A stretch of 35,973 nt of DNA. Source: Thermohalobaculum sp038528605. Its GTDB lineage: Bacteria; Pseudomonadota; Alphaproteobacteria; Rhodobacterales; Rhodobacteraceae. The notes beneath the pieces were generated by a model. That model was not told where the DNA came from. It ran no database searches and saw only the letters and a list, made by a program, of their open reading frames with translations. Position numbers and translations under genes: made by a program. The DNA lies in contig JBCBEP010000025.1 of the NCBI GenBank assembly GCA_038528605.1, positions 1 to 35,973 of the forward strand, written 5' to 3'. This document shows, in pieces, positions 24,072-31,710 of this stretch (positions within the stretch are counted from its first letter, which is position 1; each line of letters opens with the position of its first letter).

Positions 24072-24330
24072 ATTGATGACGGCGCCAGCATACCGCAACG
24101 CCACCCACGCCTACGAGCAGCCACGTGATAGCTGCAAAGCCCAACCGAGCGTCCTGGTCATCCGAGACGAGACCATCTCGTCCCCACACCGACCGCCCTC
24201 CCGAACAGCGCTACTCGAACCAAAACAGGTGTGACCAACACGCATGACGCATCACTTCCTGCCCGTTTCCTGTGCCGCGCCGGGCTGGAACTCTCTAGTT
24301 TAGGATCGGACCATGAGACGGAGAGAGGCG

Positions 24331-25276
24331 ATGAAGGCATCGATATTCAGCGAGGCGCAGATCGCCTTCTTGTTGAAGCAGGCGGAGGAAGGCACGACGG
24401 TCGGCGAAGGTTGCCGCAAGGCCGGGATCAGCAGGGCCACCTTCTACAAATGGCGGAAGTGTTCTGGCGGGCTAATGCCCTCGGAGGCGAGCGAGTGATC
24501 CGCCATTGGTCCGAGGACAATGGCGAGCGCGGTTCCGCCAGCTTGAGGGAGGACGAACAAAGCCGAAGACGCCTGTCGCGGATTTCAGCATGGACCGCGC
24601 CATGCTTCAGGAAATCTTGGCAGAACGGCTCTAGAGGGCGTCCTCGCTTCGAGCCAGATGACGACGCGGCGGCGCCAGCTCGTCGATAGGGTGCAAGAAA
24701 CGTGGAAGGTCAGCACCCGGCGGGCCTGCACGGTGTTCCGGGCCGAGCGATCAAGCTGCCACTACTGGAGCAGGCGCCGCTCACAGGCCGCTTGACGATC
24801 GGTCTTTCCTCATTCTGACGATCGTGGGCTGCTTCACACTACAGTCACTCTCGACGGCGCCGACAACGAGATATCGAGCGTTTCAGGTCGTCGATGAACT
24901 AGGCCGGCTCTGCCGTTTGCGCGGCAAGCCACGGCGCATTCGGATCAGTCATCGCGGTTCCGCCATCGGTCTGAGCAACCGCTGGTGACGGTCCGGAGTG
25001 CGCCGGCCGCCTACTCGACCAGTGGGCGTATCTCAACAAGATCGAGCTCGACTTCGCTCGACCCGGGACGCCGAGCGACAACGGCTCCATCGTGGCCTTC
25101 AACAGCCAGCTGCGACAGGAGTGCCGCGACGCCTCCTGCTTCTGTCCATGGACGACGCACACAACCGCATCGAAGAATGGAGAAACGACGACAACCGCAA
25201 CCGACTCCACACAGCACTCGACGGCGCGCGCCCCCAGTTCGCAGACCGACTGAGACCAGCTCAACGGGTTGCATGA
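24331..25276 (+). pseudogene. Decayed IS3-family transposase (orfA and orfB fragments)
   Basis: Several broken reading frames together resemble one IS3-family element. OrfA: 24331-24498 starts MKASIFSEAQIAFLLKQAEE and carries GISRATFYKWRK, then shifts; its tail VADFSMDRAMLQEILAERL lies near 24575-24632. OrfB: RRQLVDRVQETWKVSTRRAC (24658-24795), then RSFLILTIVGCFTLQSL and RYRAFQVVDELGRLCRLRG (24791-24987), then LLDQWAYLNKIELDFARPG (from about 25001) and, in another frame, LLLSMDDAHNRIEEWRNDDN to 25274. One catalytic Asp is replaced by Gly at codon 24827-24829 (LTIVGCFT for LTIVDCFT), and the segment with the first Asp is deleted. The element cannot be active. I could not define its terminal inverted repeats. 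Confidence 0.8.
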
Positions 25277-25531
25277 CCCACCGACCAGAAACTGGAGCAG
25301 GTCTGCTCCCAGCGTTCTGAGGGTGCTCACGAAGGCTGGGGCGCAGGTGGGTGGACGGGGTTACGCGCAGTTGGGGCTCATGGGTTGATCAGTGCCCACG
25401 AAGGCAAAGCTTGTTGTAATCCACCAGCACAGACGCTTCTTTGCGCGCATTTCAGTCACAATCGCTCTCAACTGACAGCATCGCGACACATGAGACGCAT
25501 GTCACATCAGATCAGTACGGAGCTTTGAGCG

Positions 25532-26554
25532 ATGAACTGGGTTAAGAACGGACCGACCGGCATACTTCTTTTGGCGTTGTTCGCGAGCGTGGGCGGCCAA
25601 CATGCCGCAGCAAGCTGCGATGCCGGCGAGCGCGTCTTGCGCTTTAGCCACGTGGTCTCTGAAAAAGGGCACCCGAAAGGGCGAACGGCGAGCGAACTCG
25701 CATCGCGCATCGATGAAGCCTTCGACGGCCGGTTGTGCATGCAGGTCTTCCCGGACGCGACGTTGATGGATGACGATCAGGCGATGCTTGACGCTCTGGC
25801 ATCGGGCGAGCTTGAGATGGCAGCCCCGTCGGTCGCCAAGCTTGGTGGCGTCTCCCCGCGTTTCCAGGTTTTCGATCTGCCCTTCATGTTCGCCGACCTG
25901 ACGGCCGTCTCGGCCTTCGAGACCTCGTCTGCGGGGCGCCGATTGCTTGAGGAGACCAAGCCAGCCGGGATCACGGCGCTGACCTACTGGCACAACGGGC
26001 TCACCCAGCTGTCCGCCACGAGACCGATCCTGACGCCGAGCGATCCCGCCGGCCTTACCTTTCGCATCTCCGGGTCAAAGGTCAGCGCCGCCTATTTCGC
26101 GGCCGTGGGCGCCACAACTGAACGGCTCGCCTTCTCCGCAGTTTACGACGCCCTCGCGTCCGGTGAGATCCAGGGTCAGGAGAACACGTGGTCGAACATC
26201 AACACGCGGCGCTTCTATGAGCATCAGGACTCGGTGACAGAGACCAATCATCGCGCGTTGATCTATGCGGTGATCGTGTCGACGCAGTTTTTCGACAGCC
26301 TGTCGGAGGCCGACCGTGAGGTGTTCTCCCAAATCGTTGCCGAGGTCACGCACGAGTACAATCGCTTCGCCTTCGAGATTGGCCAGTTGAACAAGATGAA
26401 GCTGATCGAAAAGGGCGTGCGCGTGCATCGGCTGGACGCAGCGGGCCGCCAGGCCTGGATCGACGCGATGAAGCCGGTTTGGGATCAGTTTGCTCCGAGC
26501 ATCGGCGAAGATCTGATCGCTGCCGCCTCCAAGCAAGGCAAGACTGGGTTCTGA
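25532..26554 (+). CDS. TRAP transporter solute-binding protein, DctP type
   Basis: A 340-residue periplasmic binding protein of the DctP family, which binds carboxylate-type solutes. The signal peptide spans ILLLALFASVGGQHAAA. The fold blocks are VLRFSHVVSEKGHPKGRTA, LASGELEMAAPSVAKL and FQVFDLPFMFADL. FRISGSKVSAAYFAAVGA carries the ligand-binding arginine position, and FSAVYDALASGEIQGQENTW follows. GGAG lies nine bases before the ATG. No dctQ/dctM permease adjoins it; the permease in this cluster is of the TAXI type. It may supply ligand to the DctB-like kinase or use a permease elsewhere. A small dyad ACATG-N5-CATGT at 25488-25502 precedes it. Confidence 0.87.
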   Translation: MNWVKNGPTGILLLALFASVGGQHAAASCDAGERVLRFSHVVSEKGHPKGRTASELASRIDEAFDGRLCMQVFPDATLMDDDQAMLDALASGELEMAAPSVAKLGGVSPRFQVFDLPFMFADLTAVSAFETSSAGRRLLEETKPAGITALTYWHNGLTQLSATRPILTPSDPAGLTFRISGSKVSAAYFAAVGATTERLAFSAVYDALASGEIQGQENTWSNINTRRFYEHQDSVTETNHRALIYAVIVSTQFFDSLSEADREVFSQIVAEVTHEYNRFAFEIGQLNKMKLIEKGVRVHRLDAAGRQAWIDAMKPVWDQFAPSIGEDLIAAASKQGKTGF

Positions 26555-26557
26555 GCC

Positions 26558-27064
26558 ATGAGCGACATCTTGAGCAGAGTACGCTTGGCGGTGTTCGCGT
26601 TGCTGGCGGTCACCGCGGCGGCTGAGGCGAGCCCGCGCGCCGACCGCCTCACATCCGCCGTGCTGTGCAACACCGGGACGGCCCTCTTCACAGCGGCAGC
26701 GGAGGTTCGAAACGTCGAAGGACGTTTCACGCGGGCTTGGTACCCACTGGCACCTGGCACGTGCAATGTTCTCGCGCGGGCGCCTGGCGCATTGCGCGTG
26801 GGTGTTGGCGTCTGGTCCGCGGACTATGGGCTGCAAGAGGTTGACGGTTTGGGCATCCCTGATGGATGCCTGCCGCACCCGCCGGAGCGCGAGGCGCCGG
26901 GTCAGGCGCTCGGGCGACCCGCGGATGCTGCAGAGCCAGTGCTGACGGGTGCTGCAGAAAATGTGTGTCCGGCGGGCGCAGTCCCCGTCCCCCTCGTGGC
27001 GCACAAGCTCGTACCGGTCGGCGCAACTTACTTCATTACCTTCAGCGTGGAGCCAGCTGACTGA
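26558..27064 (+). CDS. Secreted Cys-containing protein, possibly DUF1036-like
   Basis: A 168-residue protein starting four bases after the DctP-type gene. The signal peptide is LAVFALLAVTAAAEA. The mature N-terminal half reads AVLCNTGTALFTAAAEVR and RAWYPLAPGTCNVLARAPG, which resembles DUF1036 proteins (CN...W...PG.C pattern). Four cysteines remain after the signal peptide and could form two disulfides. The C-terminal third is Pro/Ala-rich. Function unknown; tight spacing suggests it is made with the binding protein and may act in the same periplasmic process. Confidence 0.65.
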   Translation: MSDILSRVRLAVFALLAVTAAAEASPRADRLTSAVLCNTGTALFTAAAEVRNVEGRFTRAWYPLAPGTCNVLARAPGALRVGVGVWSADYGLQEVDGLGIPDGCLPHPPEREAPGQALGRPADAAEPVLTGAAENVCPAGAVPVPLVAHKLVPVGATYFITFSVEPAD

Positions 27065-27142
27065 CTGGTACTGTGTCGAGCGCGCGGATCGCGCTCGCAC
27101 CCTCGCTTGTGCAAGCTCATTCCCAGCCGGTAACCTGCCCTC

Positions 27143-29008
27143 ATGGACACCGCAACTCTCGCGACGACGCACGGAAGACAGGGCAAGGTGATCGCCATCG
27201 CCCTGTCGCTCGCGCTGCTGATCGTTGCGGCGCTGGCCTTTCCTCCGGTGCAGGCGCATTTCCGCCAAGAGGCACAGACCGCCAATCAGGCGGTGGCGCG
27301 ACTGGTCGCCGGCGGCATCCAACAGGCTTTCGGCCGGTTCAGCCCGCTGCCCGAGCTGATTGCGGAAGTGCCGCATCTGCGCCAGTTGCTGAAAGATCCC
27401 GAGAACCAGGGGCTGATCCCGTTCGTGAACGAGAAGCTTCGGCTCATGGCTCAGTCGGTGGACGTCTCGGACATCTTCCTGATGGATCGTAGCGGCAGGA
27501 CGATCGCCTCGAGCAACTATCGCAAGGACCGGTCCTTTGTCGGGCGGGTCTTCGACTACCGCCCCTATTTCCAGGAGGCAGTTGCAGGAGGCTCGGCCCG
27601 GTTCCATGCGCTCGGCACCACGTCGGGGGAGCCCGGGTTCTTCTTCGCGGCGCCGGTGCTCGATGGGATCGACATCGTCGGCGTGCTGGCCGTGAAGGTG
27701 ACGGCCGCCTCGATTGAGACCGGCTGGGCGGGTGCTGACCGAGAAATCCTTGTGACCGACGGTAACGGTATCATCTTTCTGACGAGCCGCCCGGATCTGC
27801 GCTTTCGCGCTTTGGCGCCCCTGCCGCAGTCGGTGCAGGACCGGATCGTGGAGACACGGCAGTTTCCGTTGGACGCCATTCGGCCGTTGACGCTGCCCGT
27901 GGATTCCGAGCGCGAAGGGGAGATATGGCTGCCCCGCGGCGATCTGGGCGAGGCGACGCGGTACCTCTCAAACCGCACCGCGCTCGATCTTCCCGGCTGG
28001 CATGCCATTGTCGTGACACCCACGGCGCCGATCATGGCGCGTGCGCTGCTGGCGCTCGCCTTCTGGGGTCTAGGCGTCATCGTCGTCGTCCTCGCAGCCA
28101 CGCTCATCGTCCAGCGCCGCGTTCGGGATGCCGAACGGTTGCGGGCCGAACGCTCCCAGCGGGCGGTACTCGAAGAGGAGGTTCAGGCCAGGACGGCCGA
28201 GCTTCGCACGACCAATGCCTCGCTCAGCACCGAGGTGACAGAGCGGCGAAGCACAGAGGCGCAGCTTCGCCAGACGCAGCGTGAACTGGTGCAGGCAGGA
28301 AAACTCGCGGCGCTCGGTCAGATGTCGGCAGCTCTTTCCCATGAGATCAACCAACCTTTGGCAGCGGTGAAGTCCTATGCGGATAATGCTGTGGCCTATC
28401 TGGATCGTGGGCGCTTCGCGGATGTCAGCAAGAATCTCTCCCACATCTCGAAGATGACCGACCGGATGGCCAAGATCTCCAGCCACCTGCGCAACTTCGC
28501 GCGGCGGCCGGGGGACGAGTTGATCTCCATTCCCGTCGGCCCGGTGATCGACGAGGCAATCGCCCTGATCGAGCCTCTGGCCCGCAAGCGCCGCGCCACC
28601 TTGTATTATGCGCCACCGGAGCCGCATATCTGGGCGCTGGGCGGCCGGCTACGGCTGCAGCAGGTGATCGTGAACCTGTTGTCCAACGCCCTCGATGCCA
28701 TGGCCACAGAGGACGACGTCCGGATCGAGATCGAGGTCTCGGAGACAGATGAGACGGTCGAGGTTACCGTTCGCGACCACGGCCCGGGCCTCCTTCCCGG
28801 TGACGAGGACCAGCTCTTCGAGCCCTTCTTCACCACGAAACCTGTGGGCAAGGGGATGGGGCTCGGCCTCTCGATCTCGTTCAATATCGTCGAGGATTTC
28901 GGTGGCAAGCTGACCGCGGCAAACCACCCGGGAGGCGGGGCGGTCTTTTGCGTGCGGCTCCGCCGGAGCGGGTCGCCGTGTACCGCGCAGACACTGGTGG
29001 CCGAGTGA
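27143..29008 (+). CDS. DctB-like sensor histidine kinase
   Basis: A 621-residue membrane kinase. Helices lie near residues 15-35 and 302-324 around a periplasmic double-Cache sensor; the typical FDYRPYFQEAVAG motif is at 137-149. A coiled coil (about 325-385) leads to the HisKA motif with His400 in ALSHEINQPLAAVKSYA. The ATPase domain has VNLLSNALDAM, RDHGPGLLP, FEPFFTTKPVGKGMGLGLSI. This layout matches DctB, which senses C4-dicarboxylates. The stop overlaps the regulator start as TGATG. The ligand is inferred from family only. Confidence 0.9.
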   Translation: MDTATLATTHGRQGKVIAIALSLALLIVAALAFPPVQAHFRQEAQTANQAVARLVAGGIQQAFGRFSPLPELIAEVPHLRQLLKDPENQGLIPFVNEKLRLMAQSVDVSDIFLMDRSGRTIASSNYRKDRSFVGRVFDYRPYFQEAVAGGSARFHALGTTSGEPGFFFAAPVLDGIDIVGVLAVKVTAASIETGWAGADREILVTDGNGIIFLTSRPDLRFRALAPLPQSVQDRIVETRQFPLDAIRPLTLPVDSEREGEIWLPRGDLGEATRYLSNRTALDLPGWHAIVVTPTAPIMARALLALAFWGLGVIVVVLAATLIVQRRVRDAERLRAERSQRAVLEEEVQARTAELRTTNASLSTEVTERRSTEAQLRQTQRELVQAGKLAALGQMSAALSHEINQPLAAVKSYADNAVAYLDRGRFADVSKNLSHISKMTDRMAKISSHLRNFARRPGDELISIPVGPVIDEAIALIEPLARKRRATLYYAPPEPHIWALGGRLRLQQVIVNLLSNALDAMATEDDVRIEIEVSETDETVEVTVRDHGPGLLPGDEDQLFEPFFTTKPVGKGMGLGLSISFNIVEDFGGKLTAANHPGGGAVFCVRLRRSGSPCTAQTLVAE

Positions 29009-30345
29009 TGTCGAAGGATGTGTTCTTCATCGACGATGAGGAGGACCTGAGGGTCTCGGCAGCACAGTCATTCGACCTGGCGGAGCTCGATGCCGCGTGT
29101 TTCGCCGATGCAGCGAGCGCGCTTGAGGGGATCGGGCGAAACTTTCCCGGCGTCATCGTGACGGACATCCGGATGGAGGGGATGGACGGCGTGGCGCTGA
29201 TGAGCCGGGCCCTCGAGATCGACGCGGAGCTCCCCGTCATTCTGATCAGCGGCCACGCCGATGTGGATTTGGCCGTACGCTGCATGAAGCAAGGCGCCTA
29301 TGACTTTCTGGAGAAGCCGTTCGAGCCGGCGCGGCTGGTGGCGTCGACCCGGCGCGCGCTGGAAAAGCGGCGGCTGACCCTTGAGAACCGGGAATTGCGG
29401 CGTCAGATCGGCTCGTCCGACGTGATCGAGGCGCGGCTTGTTGGCCGCAGTGCGCCGATGGTGGCCCTGCGCAAGACAGTGAGGGCAGTGGCGGCGACCG
29501 ATGCGGACGTGTTGATCACGGGGGCCACGGGCACGGGCAAGGAAGTGACGGCCCGGGCCATCCACCGGGCGAGCGAACGGGCCAATGGGCCTTTCGTCCA
29601 TATCAATTGCGCCGCGCTGCCCAGTGCTTTGGTGGAAAGCGAGCTGTTCGGGCATGAGGCAGGCGCCTTTCCCGGTGCTACGCGGGCGCGTTTTGGCAAG
29701 CTGGAACATGCCCGCGGCGGCATGCTGTGCCTCGATGAGGTGGACAGCCTCGATATGACCGTGCAGGCGAAACTGCTGGACGCGTTGCACAACCGTACGA
29801 TCACCCGCCTTGGGTCGAACGAGCCTGTGCCACTCGATATGCGCGTGCTCACGTTGTCGAAGAGCAATCTGGAGGAGGAAGCCGCCGCTGACCGTTTCCG
29901 CGCAGACCTTCTTTACAGGCTCAATGTGGTTACCCTCCATCTGCCGGAGCTGTCGGAGCGGCGTGACGATATCCCTCGCCTCTTTGCCGTGCTGCTTTCC
30001 CAAGCGGCGGCGCGATACAAACGGCCTGTCCCGGAGATCAGCGCCGCCGTGCTGAGCGAACTGGCCGCGCGTGACTGGCCGGGGAACGTGCGAGAGCTGC
30101 GCAACGAGGCGGAGCGCTTCCTCCTCGGCCTAGACCTGCGCGACGTCTCGGCGCCGCAGCCGCCCGACAAGAGCCTTTTCGGCATGATGATGGCACATGA
30201 GAAGGCGCTCATCTCCGCGAGCATCGCTGCGCATGGCGGACGACTGAAGGACACCTACACGGCCTTGGGTCTCTCTCGCAAAACGCTCTACGAGAAGATG
30301 CAAAAGCACGGCCTCGCCCGTCAGGATTTCACAGAAAGCGACTGA
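29008..30345 (+). CDS. DctD-like AAA+ response regulator with GAFPGA loop
   Basis: A 445-residue response regulator: receiver domain with Asp53 in VIVTDIRMEGMDG and Lys103, AAA+ domain with Walker A GATGTGKE (172-179), Walker B GGMLCLDEVDS, and a Fis-type helix-turn-helix (GRLKDTYTALGLSRKTLYEK) near the C-terminus. The sigma-54 contact loop, normally GAFTGA, reads GAFPGA (219-224). It should activate neighbouring transport genes when phosphorylated by the DctB-like kinase. Either this is a natural DctD subgroup or sigma-54 contact is altered. ATG 29008 overlaps the kinase stop; the frame upstream to 28948 is the kinase tail. Confidence 0.9.
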   Translation: MSKDVFFIDDEEDLRVSAAQSFDLAELDAACFADAASALEGIGRNFPGVIVTDIRMEGMDGVALMSRALEIDAELPVILISGHADVDLAVRCMKQGAYDFLEKPFEPARLVASTRRALEKRRLTLENRELRRQIGSSDVIEARLVGRSAPMVALRKTVRAVAATDADVLITGATGTGKEVTARAIHRASERANGPFVHINCAALPSALVESELFGHEAGAFPGATRARFGKLEHARGGMLCLDEVDSLDMTVQAKLLDALHNRTITRLGSNEPVPLDMRVLTLSKSNLEEEAAADRFRADLLYRLNVVTLHLPELSERRDDIPRLFAVLLSQAAARYKRPVPEISAAVLSELAARDWPGNVRELRNEAERFLLGLDLRDVSAPQPPDKSLFGMMMAHEKALISASIAAHGGRLKDTYTALGLSRKTLYEKMQKHGLARQDFTESD

Positions 30346-30371
30346 CTGGGCGGGAAGTCACACGCGTTGGG

Positions 30372-30404
30372 GCCGCCTTTGTTCGGCACTCGACCCAAAG
30401 CGGC
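30372..30404. promoter_or_regulatory. Inverted repeat GCCGC(C)TTTG-N14-CAAAGCGGC
   Basis: Nine paired bases with one bulged C: GCCGCCTTTG at 30372-30381 and CAAAGCGGC at 30396-30404. It lies 27-59 bases after the regulator stop and about 140 bases before the TAXI gene. There is no T tract. It could be a terminator for the regulator transcript or a binding site for the regulator; a weak -24/-12-like TTGGGGCCGCCTTTGT overlaps its left arm. Confidence 0.35.
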
Positions 30405-30541
30405 GAGAAAGTTCTCAAGACCGCCGCATCCATCCCCGATCACAGTTTACCCCCCGAACCGCAGATGGAACCACCGCGCGCAGCGCCCGGGAGGGGCGTT
30501 GAAGCAACTGCAGGACCAGCCTGCGTTTTCGGGAGGATACA

Positions 30542-31528
30542 ATGCGGACATCCACTCTGTCGGCGGTGATCGTTGCTGCGCTTGCATCGACTGCCAGTGC
30601 GGGCGACGACTGGGACCGGACCGGTTGGCCTGAGAGTTTCACGGTCGGCACGGCCTCGCAGGGCGGCACCTACTTTGCCTATGGCTCGGGCTGGGCCAAC
30701 CTCGTGGCAGAAGAGCTGGGCCTTTCCGGCGGCGGCGAAGTGACCGGCGGGCCGATGCAGAACATGACGCTGGTGCACACGGGCGATGCGGCGTTCGGGA
30801 TGACGACCATGGGCCCCGCAGCAGAATCGCTGGCCGGGACCAACCCGATCGCACCCGGCTTGAAGATGACCGGGGCCTGCGCGATCTTTCCGATGTACCA
30901 AACGCCTTTCTCTGTCACGGCGCTTACGTCCTCGGGCATCTCCTCGATCGCCGACATTCCCGCCGGTGCAAAGATCGGCTTCGGACCGGCGGGCTCGACC
31001 TCCGACACGTACTTCCCGCGCATGATGGAAGAGCTGGGTGTGGACTTCGAGCGCCGCAACGGCGGCTGGTCGGACCTCGGCAGCCAGCTTCAGGACGGGT
31101 TGCTGGATGTGATCGCCTTCGCCGCCGGCGTGCCGGTTCCGGCGGTTAGCCAGCTCGAAGTGCAGACCGACGTGAACATCATCGAGTTCACCGCGGAGGA
31201 GCAGGCGAAGATCCTCACGGCGTTCCCGGTGTCCGAGTTCTCGATCGCCGCGGAGACCTACACGACGCTTGAGGCGGACGCGCGCTCGGTGTCCATGTGG
31301 AACTTCGCCATCGCGCAATGCGACCTGCCGGCGAGCTTTGTGGAAGCCGTGGTCGATGTGGTGATGTCCGACAACGCACGGATGGTCGAGATCCACCGGG
31401 CCGCCCGGTCGACCCTGCCGGAGCACTGGGACAAGAACTCGGTGCTGAAATGGCACCCGGGCGCGGCCAAGTGGTTCCGCGAGAACGCCGGCGCCGATAT
31501 CCCCGATGCCATGATCCACGGCAGCTGA
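30542..31528 (+). CDS. TAXI-family TRAP transporter solute-binding protein
   Basis: A 328-residue periplasmic protein of the TAXI type. Signal peptide MRTSTLSAVIVAALASTASA-GDDWD. Typical blocks are FTVGTASQGGTYFAYGSGWA, TGGPMQNMTLVHTGDAAFGM, AKIGFGPAGSTSDTYFPRMM, and KWHPGAAKWFRENAGADIPD at the end. A strong GGGAGG precedes the ATG. TAXI proteins work with fused TRAP permeases such as the one downstream. A strong hairpin (31549-31579) separates the two genes, which would favour more binding protein than permease. The ligand is unknown. Confidence 0.9.
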   Translation: MRTSTLSAVIVAALASTASAGDDWDRTGWPESFTVGTASQGGTYFAYGSGWANLVAEELGLSGGGEVTGGPMQNMTLVHTGDAAFGMTTMGPAAESLAGTNPIAPGLKMTGACAIFPMYQTPFSVTALTSSGISSIADIPAGAKIGFGPAGSTSDTYFPRMMEELGVDFERRNGGWSDLGSQLQDGLLDVIAFAAGVPVPAVSQLEVQTDVNIIEFTAEEQAKILTAFPVSEFSIAAETYTTLEADARSVSMWNFAIAQCDLPASFVEAVVDVVMSDNARMVEIHRAARSTLPEHWDKNSVLKWHPGAAKWFRENAGADIPDAMIHGS

Positions 31529-31548
31529 TCCGGAGAACGCCGCGCCTT

Positions 31549-31579
31549 TGAGAAGGCCCTGTGCAACCGGGCCTTCTCA
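31549..31579. promoter_or_regulatory. Perfect 11-bp hairpin between TAXI protein and permease genes
   Basis: TGAGAAGGCCC (31549-31559), nine-base loop, GGGCCTTCTCA (31569-31579). The arms are exact complements. No T tract follows, so it is more likely an RNA 3'-end stabiliser or attenuator than a full terminator. It lies 20 bases after the binding protein stop. Confidence 0.7.
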
Positions 31580-31710
31580 CAACGTGGACTGCCGGCGCGG
31601 ACCTTCGATCCCACCATCATTCCCGATGCCAACGGCATCCCAACCGCACCGATGCTCAGGCCTTCGCGCCTGGGCGCCTTACCGGCTGGGAACCACACGA
31701 AAGAGCAACC

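Noticed and set aside
26075..27607. A 510-codon minus-strand frame across the DctP-type gene, the small secreted gene and the kinase start
   Set aside because: It covers three genes with clear signals on the plus strand and has no recognisable family.
30367..30382. TTGGGGCCGCCTTTGT as a sigma-54 -24/-12 promoter for the TAXI gene
   Set aside because: GG and the -12 element have the right spacing, but the -12 pair is GT rather than GC, and the match lies inside an inverted repeat. Too weak to call.
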